DNA from: Prolixibacteraceae bacterium UBA6029
GTDB taxonomy: Bacteria; Bacteroidota; Bacteroidia; Bacteroidales; Prolixibacteraceae
Length of the DNA: 64,000 nt
Reading direction: 5' to 3'
NCBI GenBank assembly: GCA_002429385.1
Contig: DIZL01000006.1
Location: 1-64,000 of the forward strand
Below, one piece after another: positions 56,301 to 64,000 of this stretch. Below the pieces are notes generated by a model, which did no database searches, was not told the origin of the DNA, and worked only from the letters and a program-made list of their open reading frames with translations. Both the position numbers and the translations under genes were made by a program. Numbering within the stretch: the stretch's first letter is position 1; every line of letters starts with the position of its first letter.

Positions 56301-56435
56301 TGTCACGAACCTTAAACCCTTAAACTATAGAAACCCTTAACCCCTTAAAACTATAGAACCAATACAACCCATTCAAACCCCTTCAACCCTTTTCAACAAT
56401 AGAAACCCTTCAAACAATTACAACCCTTTCAACCC
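56301..56435. repeat. Low-complexity tract with 7- to 8-bp period between acs and OXA-like gene
   Basis: The convergent gap is filled with AACCCTT-like and CTATAGA-like units of 7-8 bp, less regular than the other heptamer tracts. It separates two convergent genes. Confidence 0.5.
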
Positions 56436-56438
56436 CTT

Positions 56439-57257
56439 CTACTCCTCCATCAGCCCCATCGATGTAAATACCTTTTCGGTAATTCCTCTTCGACTCTCTT
56501 TAAACTGCTCAGTGTTATCGGTAGATGATTCCATGTTACACACACAGAGCCATACATTGCCGTTTTCTTCCAGGTAACCGACGAACCAGCCCAGGTTTTT
56601 ACCATCCTGAATGGTCATTCCTGTCTTTCCCCTGAAAATCCATTTATCAGTCTGTTTCAGGATGATCAGCTTCTTCACCACATCAATATTCGCCTTTGAG
56701 AATGTAATTTTATTGGTATAAAAGTGAAGCATAAAATTCATCTGCTCCCAGGGTGTTATCCGTGAATCGCCCCAAATCCAGAACTTATCGATGTTTTCTT
56801 TTGTAACTTCCATGCGCCCGTAGTCCGAATCATCCGACAATTCCTTCATCCGTGTTGGGCCAACCCGACGGGCCACTTCCTGAAAATAGGGTACTGCAGA
56901 ATATTGCAAGGCGCTTGCAAGGGTATGATCTTTGTTCCAGGCCTCTTCTGTGCTGACAATACTGTCCCAGGGAATCGTCATGTTTTCATCGGTAATCACT
57001 CCCGTTTCCAGACCAATCAGTGAATTGGGAATATCGAAGGTAGTGGCAGGCAGATAACCCTGTTCACAACGTCTTGAATTGTAAATCTGGTAAACATCGT
57101 TCTTCAGATCATACATTAGGAAACACCCTTCCACACCATATTCCTCGAAAAATGGCTGAAAGTTAGTGGTAACATCCTTTGCCGGATGTACGGTACATGA
57201 AGTCAGTCCAATAAAAACTGCAACTACAATCCAGCTTTTCAGAAGTTTTGTATACAT
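56439..57257 (-). CDS. Class D beta-lactamase-like lipoprotein without catalytic Ser and Lys
   Basis: 272 residues from the ATG at 57257 (a GTG 5 codons upstream is also possible). The signal peptide ends in a lipobox, LTSC, with Cys at 21. The fold matches class D (OXA) beta-lactamases from end to end: PATTFDIPNSLIGLETG, SAV (120-122), the NFM/WxW region and GKTG (210-213) with the closing DGKNLGWFVGYLE. But the active-site motif that should read STFK is TTFD: the nucleophilic Ser is Thr (72) and the carboxylated Lys is Asp (75). Beta-lactamase activity is therefore unlikely; a sensor or binding role is possible. Confidence 0.82.
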   Translation of the reverse strand: MYTKLLKSWIVVAVFIGLTSCTVHPAKDVTTNFQPFFEEYGVEGCFLMYDLKNDVYQIYNSRRCEQGYLPATTFDIPNSLIGLETGVITDENMTIPWDSIVSTEEAWNKDHTLASALQYSAVPYFQEVARRVGPTRMKELSDDSDYGRMEVTKENIDKFWIWGDSRITPWEQMNFMLHFYTNKITFSKANIDVVKKLIILKQTDKWIFRGKTGMTIQDGKNLGWFVGYLEENGNVWLCVCNMESSTDNTEQFKESRRGITEKVFTSMGLMEE

Positions 57258-57381
57258 AAAATAGATTTTCACAACCCTATAGATCTAAAAAAGGAGCAGC
57301 AAAAGCCACTCCTTCAAAAGTATATTATTTATCGATTGGTTGTTGTAGTCCACAACCGAATTCACTGACAAATTATCCCTG

Positions 57382-59193
57382 CTATTTGGTTGCTGTTTCC
57401 AGCTTTTTCATGATCGAGAAGATAACTGTAGCCGCAAGCAAAATACCAACGATGAAAATGAGCCATAATTGCCACAATTCCAATCTGCCCCAGAAATAGC
57501 TTCCTACAAACAAAAGCTTGTTTCCAACAGCTGTCGCTAAAAGCCAACCACCTTGCATTAATCCCTGGAATCGCTGTGGTGCAACTTTCGAAACAAACGA
57601 CAGACCCATAGGACTCAGAAATAGCTCAGCAACAGTTAAGATCAGATAGCTGTTAACCAACCAGTATGGAGATACCCGTGAGGCTTCAGGAACAGCCTGT
57701 CCTGCCAACTCATGAGGAGAAACAAGTCCGATAGATGCAATCAGAACAAGTAAAAACCCACCGGCAGCAATGATCATTCCGATGCCGATCTTCTTTGGCG
57801 TTGAAGGCTCTTTGCCTGCCTTGTTCAACATGGCAAAAATTCCCATAACCATGGTGGTCAGGGCAACAATAAACAAAGGATTAAATGATTGGAAAACTTC
57901 AGGGGCTATGGCATTGCTGACTTTGTTATTACTGATAAAATAGTAGGAGAAGCCACCGCCAACAAGAATCATTGCTGCTCCGATCAGTCGGGTCATCATC
58001 TCTTTACCTTTACCAATCAGTACAAACAGACCGCCAATAGTAGTTATAACTGCCAAAATCGACCACATATCGAAGAACAGATACGTAAATGCGCTAACTT
58101 CCTTTACGATATAGTCACGTGCAAAAAAGGTAAGCGTCAGTCCGTTTTGATGGAAAGACATCCAGAAGAAAATAACCACGAAGAAAACCAGAATCAGCGA
58201 AGTCACTTTTGGCTTTTCTTCCTTGGTGGATATCATGGTGATCCAGGTTACAAAGGCTGCAAATAATCCGAAAGCCATACCCGTTTTATAATCCAGTACC
58301 AAACCTGTAAGCACAGTCACGATGGTAGCCGCTGCCAGAGATGCAATAATGGCGATCGGACTTGTCTGTGAACTTTTAGCTTCAGCTGCACGCTTAACCT
58401 TTGATGCATCTGCTTTTACAACTTGCTTTTCTGCATTCGGAAGGTATTTCTGGAAGAAAATATAGACCAGCATGGAGATAATCATGGCTCCGGCAGCAAT
58501 TCCAAAAGCATAATTGTACCCACGTGAAAAGACTTCAATATAATTGTGGGCAAAAGCCCCAAGGTCAGCAACAGGACCAGCCATATTGGCCTTATTGGCA
58601 AGCTCAGTAAACTGGGTGGTATCGGTTAAAGTACCATTAATGTATTGGTGACAAAGCGAAGGAAGACTTCCGTCATGCAGAAAACCATTCGATTTTAACC
58701 ACCAGTTACGTATACCGGTAGCTGCAAATGGAGCAAAGAAAGCGCCTACATTGATCCCCATGTAAAAGATCATAAAGGCTGAATCCCTCATCTTGGAATA
58801 TTTCGGATCGTCATATAACTGTCCCACTACAGCCTGTAGATTACCCTTAAACAAACCGTTACCAAAGGCAATTACAAATAAGCTAATTACCGTAATGGTC
58901 AGCGACATTCCCGGAATGGCAAGGCTGGCATATCCCATCAACATAATCGCTATCCCGACAAATATAACCAGTTTGTATTTCTTGGTATAATCGGCTAATA
59001 TTCCTCCAATTAAAGCCAGGGCATAAATTCCGAAGTAAAACCAGCTGTAGATATTACCGGCAGCTTCCTCAGATAATCCAAATCTGGCCTGAAGAAACAG
59101 CACCAGAATTGCCATCATTGTATAAAATCCAAAGCGTTCGCCCATGTTGGCGAAAAAAGCCACTAAAAGCCCTCTGGGATGTCCTTTCAGCAT
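57382..59193 (-). CDS. Proton-dependent peptide transporter (POT/PTR family)
   Basis: 603 residues from the ATG at 59193, about 14 membrane helices. Family motif region FFANMGERFGFYTMMAIL (the usual ExxERFxYYG is only partly kept: ERF present, first Glu replaced by Asn, as in many Bacteroidota relatives), GNGLFKGNLQAVVGQLYD (the conserved substrate/proton segment) and FYMGINVGAFFAPF. Imports di- and tripeptides. It has a long cytoplasmic insert with Lys/Ala-rich sequence (about 262-285). Single gene; it would complement the secreted M1 peptidase elsewhere in the window. Confidence 0.9.
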   Translation of the reverse strand: MLKGHPRGLLVAFFANMGERFGFYTMMAILVLFLQARFGLSEEAAGNIYSWFYFGIYALALIGGILADYTKKYKLVIFVGIAIMLMGYASLAIPGMSLTITVISLFVIAFGNGLFKGNLQAVVGQLYDDPKYSKMRDSAFMIFYMGINVGAFFAPFAATGIRNWWLKSNGFLHDGSLPSLCHQYINGTLTDTTQFTELANKANMAGPVADLGAFAHNYIEVFSRGYNYAFGIAAGAMIISMLVYIFFQKYLPNAEKQVVKADASKVKRAAEAKSSQTSPIAIIASLAAATIVTVLTGLVLDYKTGMAFGLFAAFVTWITMISTKEEKPKVTSLILVFFVVIFFWMSFHQNGLTLTFFARDYIVKEVSAFTYLFFDMWSILAVITTIGGLFVLIGKGKEMMTRLIGAAMILVGGGFSYYFISNNKVSNAIAPEVFQSFNPLFIVALTTMVMGIFAMLNKAGKEPSTPKKIGIGMIIAAGGFLLVLIASIGLVSPHELAGQAVPEASRVSPYWLVNSYLILTVAELFLSPMGLSFVSKVAPQRFQGLMQGGWLLATAVGNKLLFVGSYFWGRLELWQLWLIFIVGILLAATVIFSIMKKLETATK

Positions 59194-59659
59194 AATCAAT
59201 CGTTTTTAGTTAGTTAATAGGATTAAGAGTTTTTGCATTGCTGACAAATATAACTAAGTTTTTACATCGTGCAATTGGATATAAATCATGTTTTAAAGTT
59301 GCAACAAGGGAACTTGAAACACGATTGATTAATTTCCAGAAAACGAAACTTAAAAGGAAGAAAAGTCCAACGCACAAAAGCAGAGTATGTCAGGGCTCTC
59401 CCTGCATGCTTCCCTTCCCTACCATATACTGCTTTTCTTGCCTCCCGCTTGCTTTGTTAGTATATTTTACCTATTCAAATCATCAAATTTTCATTATTTG
59501 TTAAAAATACATGTTGTCTTTTATCATTTAAAGCTTGACAAATTAACTTTAAAAAGACTATTTTATTTAACTATCTGAACTTTAACATATATTTAAGTGT
59601 TACTATAAAATAATATACCGTACATAATGAGTTAGGCAAAAACTTAACGAATTTACAAA
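59194..59659. other. Divergent region between the POT gene and the FIST kinase
   Basis: No gene supported. A hairpin is visible: AAAAGCAG (59376-59383) with CTGCTTTT (59429-59436), with CAGGG (59391-59395) and CCCTG (59400-59404) nested inside. It could be an RNA structure or terminator of either strand. The rest is AT-rich. Confidence 0.4.
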
Positions 59660-61621
59660 ATGAAACAATTTAATTACAAAATATCAAGCATAGTGAACTT
59701 ACGTGAAATATTGCAATCCGAAGAAATAGTTTCCTTTTGCAATTCTCAATCTCAACTAGTTCAAATTTATTCAGCAAAAAACGATAGTGAATGGTATCAG
59801 TCAATTGGGTATGAGATAAGAGAGGTTTTCCCTTCATCTATTATTGTAGGAGCCTCCTCCGTTGGAGAAATTAGTGATGGCAGAATGTTGACTGATTCAA
59901 CGGTAATTATATTCTCTTTTTTTGAAAACTCATCGCTTAATATGTTCTCTTATGAATGTAAACCCGGAAGCGAGGGAGCAATCGGAGAAGCATTAGTTAA
60001 AGATGTTGAAATATTGAATCTAAATATTAAGGGAATGCTTTTGCTTTCAACACCAATCAGTAGTGACACTGGAAAGTTATTTAATAGTATTACAGCAGGT
60101 AATTTGAACTATCCGGTTTTTGGTGGTGGTGCAGGAGATTATGCAAATAGGCGAAAAACGCTGGTTTTTGATGGAATACACTGTTATGAGCAGGGTGTTG
60201 TATCTGTTGTTTTTTCAGGAAATAGCCTACATATTGAGCCGCTTACATATCTCGGCTGGCAACCTTTGAGCAAAGAAATGACCATAACCCAAATTGGTGA
60301 AATGTCAGTTAAGTCCATTGACGGGAAACCTGCATTTTCAGTCTATGAAAAATATTTAGGTATAAAAGCTGACGATAGATTTTTTCAGAACAGCCTTGAA
60401 TTCCCATTTCTCATCTACCGAAATGGTCAAATAATTGCCCGCACCCCTTTTTTCGTCAATGAGAAAGATGGTTCAATTCAGCTGTTGGCTGATGTGCAAG
60501 CGGGAGAAAAGTTTAGTATCGGATATGGAAATCCCAAAATGATTATAGCTGAATCAGTGCATATTCAAAAACAAATGCAGGAATTTAATCCTCAGGCAAT
60601 TCTTTTATATACCTGTATATGCAGGCGATTTCTATTGCAGCAGGATGCTGACCTTGAAACGTTGCCATTTAACAGCATAGCCCCGACAGCAGGCTTTTAT
60701 ACTTTTGGCGAGTTTTGTTCCAACAGCACATTTAACGCACTGCTCAATTCCACCATGGTTGCAGTAGGTTTTCGTGAAGGTGCTAAAGGTAAAGAAGTTG
60801 AGCACGAAGAGCTGTTACTAACGGAAAATGCTGACCAGAATTCAGATCCGTATATGAATCAACACTCTAGAATTCTTTCTCGGTTGTTGTATTTTATTAA
60901 TGTAACGACAAAAGAGCTTGAAGAACAGAATCAGGTTTTAAAGTCACTGAATGAACAAAAGAACGAATTTTTAGGGATAGCCGCCCATGATTTGAGAAAT
61001 CCGATTGGAGTCATTCAGGGTTTTTCGGAGCTGCTTGAAGAACAAATAGGCGATGAATTTAAAGATTATACTGGAATGATAACTAAAGAGAGCTCTAAAA
61101 TGCTCACTCTACTTAATGACCTTCTGGATATTTCGAAAATTGAAGCGGGTAAATTGGATCTTAAAAAAAATGGAATAGACTATATAGCATTTGTTATACA
61201 GAATATTAGGATGAATGAATTTTTGGCTAATAATAAAGGAATTAAGATTGTTGCTGATTTTGAAATACCTGAATTAATTGTTTCTATTGATGATGGGAAA
61301 ATAGATCAGGTATTGAACAATCTTATCGGCAATGCCATAAAGTATTCCTATCCTGATTCAACAATAACAGTAAAAGTATTCAAAAAAATAAATCAGTTTA
61401 TCACTCAGGTAATCGATAATGGACAGGGTATTCCTGAAAAAGAAATTGACGGAGTTTTTAATCCATTTAAACAAACAAGCGTAAAGCCTACTAGTGGTGA
61501 AACAAGCCACGGGCTGGGTCTTGCAATAGTTAAGAAGATTATTGAGGGCCACAATGGGCATGTAGGGGTTACCAGCGAATTTGGGAAAGGGTCTGTTTTT
61601 TCCTTTACCCTACCAATATGA
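59660..61621 (+). CDS. FIST-domain sensor histidine kinase
   Basis: 653 residues, no membrane segment. FIST N-terminal domain (about 25-220; VGASSVGEISDGRM, FGGGAGDYAN) and FIST C-terminal domain (225-370; LLYTCICRRFLL, TAGFYTFGEF) make a small-ligand sensor, thought to bind amino acids or related compounds. A coiled linker (405-435) leads to HisKA with the phospho-acceptor H443 in GIAAHDLRNPIGV, then HATPase with N-box (DQVLNNLIGNAIKYS), G1 (DNGQGIPEKE) and G2 (GLGLAIVKKIIEG). Cytosolic sensor kinase. No response regulator gene nearby, so it is an orphan. Confidence 0.9.
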   Translation: MKQFNYKISSIVNLREILQSEEIVSFCNSQSQLVQIYSAKNDSEWYQSIGYEIREVFPSSIIVGASSVGEISDGRMLTDSTVIIFSFFENSSLNMFSYECKPGSEGAIGEALVKDVEILNLNIKGMLLLSTPISSDTGKLFNSITAGNLNYPVFGGGAGDYANRRKTLVFDGIHCYEQGVVSVVFSGNSLHIEPLTYLGWQPLSKEMTITQIGEMSVKSIDGKPAFSVYEKYLGIKADDRFFQNSLEFPFLIYRNGQIIARTPFFVNEKDGSIQLLADVQAGEKFSIGYGNPKMIIAESVHIQKQMQEFNPQAILLYTCICRRFLLQQDADLETLPFNSIAPTAGFYTFGEFCSNSTFNALLNSTMVAVGFREGAKGKEVEHEELLLTENADQNSDPYMNQHSRILSRLLYFINVTTKELEEQNQVLKSLNEQKNEFLGIAAHDLRNPIGVIQGFSELLEEQIGDEFKDYTGMITKESSKMLTLLNDLLDISKIEAGKLDLKKNGIDYIAFVIQNIRMNEFLANNKGIKIVADFEIPELIVSIDDGKIDQVLNNLIGNAIKYSYPDSTITVKVFKKINQFITQVIDNGQGIPEKEIDGVFNPFKQTSVKPTSGETSHGLGLAIVKKIIEGHNGHVGVTSEFGKGSVFSFTLPI

Positions 61622-61805
61622 GATGGGAAAAGTTTAACTTTCTACGACATACCCGGCTGCCAACACATGGTTTAACCCACTGTGGCTGATGATGCAGATA
61701 AGAAAGTTTTTAGTACTTTAGTTTGTTTTTTAACTGGGATAAGACACTGCATTTAACTCTCCAGCGTGCCAAACCACGGAAGCATACCAGCAGAATGCAC
61801 AAACA

Positions 61806-63029
61806 CTATAATATGAGCAAAGAACTATCGGTACTGCTTGTAATATACGATTTCACCTGAAGAGGAAAATTCGGATAAGTCTCTTCAAACTTTTTATATT
61901 TTGACCTGGAGAATGACTTTTCATCAAACTTACATTCAATTGCAAAACCCCTCAGATATTCTGTATTTATAACAAAGTCAACTTCATTTCCGTCAGCAGT
62001 TCGCCAAAAGCGTATTTCGTCAGTCGGATAAGTATCTCTTAACCTGATATAAACATAGTTCTCAATTAACTCACCACGATCTATCCGGTTGTCAATATCC
62101 GAAAACTGGTTCAATAAAATGTTTCTCATGCCCAAATCATTGAAGTAAACTTTAGGCATTTTAGTCAATTCCTTTTTCAAGTTACTGTAAAATGGTCGTA
62201 ACAAGTGGATATGAAAAGTTTTCCGTAATACCTGAATATAATTCTCAACTGCTGTGACAGATAGCTGCAAGGTATTGGACAACTGATTTACATTGACTAA
62301 TCCCCCTGTCTGAGCGGCTAAAAGCCTGGTGAGGATAAAGAACTTTTCCTCATCACGAACATTACTTTCCAAAATATCCCTTTTCAGAAATGACTGAGCC
62401 AATTCTGCAAGCATACTTCTTTTTCGTTCACGATCACCTGCCAGAACAACAGCAGGATAACCTCCATAGATAAGATACTCGTCCAGCATTTGTTTAATGG
62501 TGATGAGTTTGGAAGAAAGATATTCAGGACGTTTCTGCAATTCAAGTAACTCATCTGCCAGTCGTTTATCTCCTGTCTTAAAATATAGAAACTCATCGAA
62601 ACTGAGTGTAAACAGATTGTAATTCAGTTTTCGTCCAGCCAGTGAATCTTTAAAATTCTGATCAATGTAAAAAGCGCTGCTTCCTGTACAGATTATTTTT
62701 ACCTGCTCGTTATGCAGATCAAAATTGTACTTTAGAAAATTGATAGGATCAGCCAGATACTGAATTTCATCGATCAAAACATACACTTTTTGATTCTTTT
62801 GTGGCAGCACAGAAAACAGGTTCTCAGGATGTTCATTAAGCCTTTTTAAAATAGCCGGATCTTCCATGGTTAAATATACTACCGTTTCGCCCTTCGATTG
62901 AAGTTGTTCTTCAACTAAACGAAGTACTGAAGTTTTCCCGCACTGACGAGGTCCTGTAATAATTACAAACTCCTTAAAAGGCAAATTCTTCAGAATTGAT
63001 GGTAATATATTTCTGCTCAGTAAGTTCAT
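61806..63029 (-). CDS. DUF4143 AAA ATPase
   Basis: 407 residues: P-loop FVIITGPRQCGKTSVLRLVE (21-40), Walker B VYVLIDEIQYLADP, sensor region ICTGSSAFYIDQNF, a winged-helix segment (LSNTLQLSVTAVENYIQVL) and the C-terminal DUF4143 domain, nuclease-like, with EVDFVI and AIECKF. These MNS-clade STAND-like ATPases are frequent, often mobile and of unknown role; some are thought to act in defence or as toxin-like modules. The start at 63029 is preceded by a 16-bp perfect palindrome and two copies of a 29-bp dyad, suggesting repression by a bound regulator or autoregulation. Confidence 0.85.
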   Translation of the reverse strand: MNLLSRNILPSILKNLPFKEFVIITGPRQCGKTSVLRLVEEQLQSKGETVVYLTMEDPAILKRLNEHPENLFSVLPQKNQKVYVLIDEIQYLADPINFLKYNFDLHNEQVKIICTGSSAFYIDQNFKDSLAGRKLNYNLFTLSFDEFLYFKTGDKRLADELLELQKRPEYLSSKLITIKQMLDEYLIYGGYPAVVLAGDRERKRSMLAELAQSFLKRDILESNVRDEEKFFILTRLLAAQTGGLVNVNQLSNTLQLSVTAVENYIQVLRKTFHIHLLRPFYSNLKKELTKMPKVYFNDLGMRNILLNQFSDIDNRIDRGELIENYVYIRLRDTYPTDEIRFWRTADGNEVDFVINTEYLRGFAIECKFDEKSFSRSKYKKFEETYPNFPLQVKSYITSSTDSSLLIL

Positions 63030-63043
63030 GAGTCAAATATACG

Positions 63044-63059
63044 TATTTCAATTGAAATA
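63044..63059. promoter_or_regulatory. Perfect 16-bp palindrome upstream of the DUF4143 gene
   Basis: TATTTCAATTGAAATA, a perfect dyad 14 bases before the start codon. Candidate operator. Confidence 0.4.
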
Positions 63060-63069
63060 GATACCTGCT

Positions 63070-63130
63070 AAGTGAATATTATCCGATATTTTTCACTTGG
63101 AAAGTGAATATTATCCGATATTTTTCATTT
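63070..63130 (-). promoter_or_regulatory. Duplicated 29-bp palindromic operator-like site
   Basis: Two 29-base copies (63070-63098 and 63102-63130), differing at one base, 32 bases apart start to start. Each is a dyad: AAGTGAA at one end, TTCACTT at the other and ATCCGAT in the centre. A partial third half-site (TAAATGAA, ATATCG) follows at 63132-63147. Tandem palindromes three helical turns apart in front of a single gene suggest cooperative binding of a dimeric repressor. The regulator is unknown. Confidence 0.55.
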
Positions 63131-63212
63131 AGTAAATGAAGAATATCGAAAATCCTGTTGGTGCTGACTTGTAATCAATCACAAATGTTGCCAACATCCC
63201 TGTATATGTTAT

Positions 63213-63680
63213 TTAGTATTCCAGTAGTTTTTTTGATAATATAGCCCATTCCTCCTGTGTCACAGGGAAATTGGTTCCTCTTGGCATTCTTAGTATACTT
63301 AAATCTTGAAGTCCATTTGTTCCCTTAATAACTTCTTTTGTCAATGGATTTGTAAGACTCTTAATTACAGTCATTTTAACTCTAGATTGAATCCCTTCCT
63401 CATCTTTCAAATCTTTCCAATACTGCTTTTCTACCTCTGATTCACTGAATTCTCCAGGATCTGATATTAGCTCAGTAATTGCTAATATACCTGCAGACTT
63501 TCCTGAACGCCACATCAATCCGATATGTCCTTTTGCGATTTCGTTCTTATGCTGTTTCACTTTCCAATGAAATCCTCTTTTAACTTCCTCGTCATCTAGG
63601 GCTTCTTCAATTCTATATTTCTTTGGATCGCATTGGAAAATCCAAACGTTTTCAGCTAAAGATAAATCGTTGTCTAACAT
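63213..63680 (-). CDS. EVE-domain protein
   Basis: 155 residues forming one EVE/PUA-like domain: VWIFQCDPKKYRIEEAL, then HIGLMWRSGKSAGILAITELI and the C-terminal PRGTNFPVTQEEWAILSKKL. EVE domains bind modified bases in DNA or RNA (for example 5-methylcytosine derivatives) and are found alone or joined to restriction enzymes. No restriction gene is adjacent here, though the right edge of the window is near. Oriented toward the DUF4143 gene. Confidence 0.85.
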   Translation of the reverse strand: MLDNDLSLAENVWIFQCDPKKYRIEEALDDEEVKRGFHWKVKQHKNEIAKGHIGLMWRSGKSAGILAITELISDPGEFSESEVEKQYWKDLKDEEGIQSRVKMTVIKSLTNPLTKEVIKGTNGLQDLSILRMPRGTNFPVTQEEWAILSKKLLEY

Positions 63681-63887
63681 TGGTTAAATTTTAAGTTAAA
63701 TTTTATTGGATGCATTTGAGAACGATTGACAAATAGAATGCATTCCCAAAGTTAAAGAACTTTTCAATTCTTCATCATATATTAAACAGTTTTATTTCTA
63801 TCCTTTAATTCCTCATTTTCAGGACAAAGCTTAACCTCTATCCCAAAGTTGTTTGCATTTCACTTTTGGACTTCTCATTGCAAAATC
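63681..63887. other. AT-rich region before the EVE gene
   Basis: No gene supported; stops occur in all frames. It should hold the EVE gene promoter, but no clear TAnnTTTG was found. Confidence 0.4.
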
Positions 63888-64000
63888 CTATTTCCCTTTA
63901 CTGCCACTTTTCTTTTTATCCCCCAAAAAATCAATACAACCCATATCCCTTTCCTCATTTCCGAAACCATTGAGCTGGGTCTGCGTAATAAACGATCTAT
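63888..64000 (-). CDS. Possible 3-prime end of a gene running off the window
   Basis: A minus-strand frame with no stop from the right edge to TAG at 63888-63890, ending in Lys/Ser-rich residues (DFLGDKKKSGSKGK). The 36 residues read like a protein tail, but this is too short to identify or to be certain it is coding. Confidence 0.25.
   Translation of the reverse strand, partial: RSFITQTQLNGFGNEERDMGCIDFLGDKKKSGSKGK

Noticed and set aside
61622..61805. Intergenic stretch after the FIST kinase as an RNA gene
   Set aside because: No stable hairpin, promoter or conserved motif could be seen.
1..64000. CRISPR arrays, tRNA, rRNA, insertion sequences or prophage
   Set aside because: No regularly spaced direct repeats of 25-40 bases with unique spacers, no tRNA-like TPsiC arms in a cloverleaf context, no transposase or phage gene was found on reading both strands.

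Overview
The window looks like chromosomal DNA of a Bacteroidota bacterium, probably class Bacteroidia. The reasons are the type IX secretion genes porV, porU and gldJ next to each other, a fused ResB-CcsA cytochrome c biogenesis protein, a GH3 glycosidase fused to a serine hydrolase, SHOCT and TPM/LemA proteins, Bacteroidota-type promoters (TTG, 18-21 bases, TAnnTTTG) and few Shine-Dalgarno sites. No rRNA, tRNA, CRISPR array, prophage or intact insertion sequence was found. Most genes are housekeeping or envelope genes in short operons.

Layout. 0-4 kb: a long palindrome, a bPH-SHOCT membrane protein downstream of a ParE-type toxin-antitoxin pair, and a long-chain acyl-CoA synthetase. 4-11 kb: ResB-CcsA, monofunctional transglycosylase, alanyl-tRNA synthetase. 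11-15 kb: M23 peptidase, MerR regulator, Nif3-like protein, zinc-ribbon coiled-coil protein. 15-20 kb: two tandem paralogous secreted proteins with a macroglobulin-like front and a TonB-plug-like end. 20-29 kb: lemA-TPM-TPM operon, urocanate hydratase, M1 aminopeptidase, thioredoxin-like/CoA-binding/ispF operon. 29-37 kb: porV, porU, gldJ, murF, thioredoxin. 38-47 kb: CCA-adding enzyme, an EEP-family nuclease, a beta-helix lipoprotein, GH3-beta-lactamase-fold fusion, a small putative DNA-binding protein, a DUF1080 protein and a DUF2442 gene remnant. 47-52 kb: a molybdenum hydroxylase (catalytic and 2Fe-2S subunits) with overlapping cofactor genes mocA and xdhC. 52-59 kb: a broken NAD(P)-binding gene, an SDR reductase, acetyl-CoA synthetase, a class D beta-lactamase-like lipoprotein lacking its catalytic Ser and Lys, and a peptide transporter. 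59-64 kb: a FIST-domain histidine kinase, a DUF4143 ATPase with a repeated operator-like site, and an EVE-domain protein.

The most unusual content is between the genes. Five intergenic sites carry inverted-repeat elements built from 11-bp units; two of them have the same architecture of five units per arm. At least six gene ends carry tracts with a strict 7-bp period, each with its own sequence. There is also an 8-bp-period inverted repeat, a 32-bp perfect hairpin, and a GC-rich palindrome inserted in frame inside alaS. Two of the 11-bp elements share several hundred bases of flanking sequence. One strand of that flank shows an excess of third-codon-position changes, so it may derive from a small gene. 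These repeats are the best candidates for something not well described.
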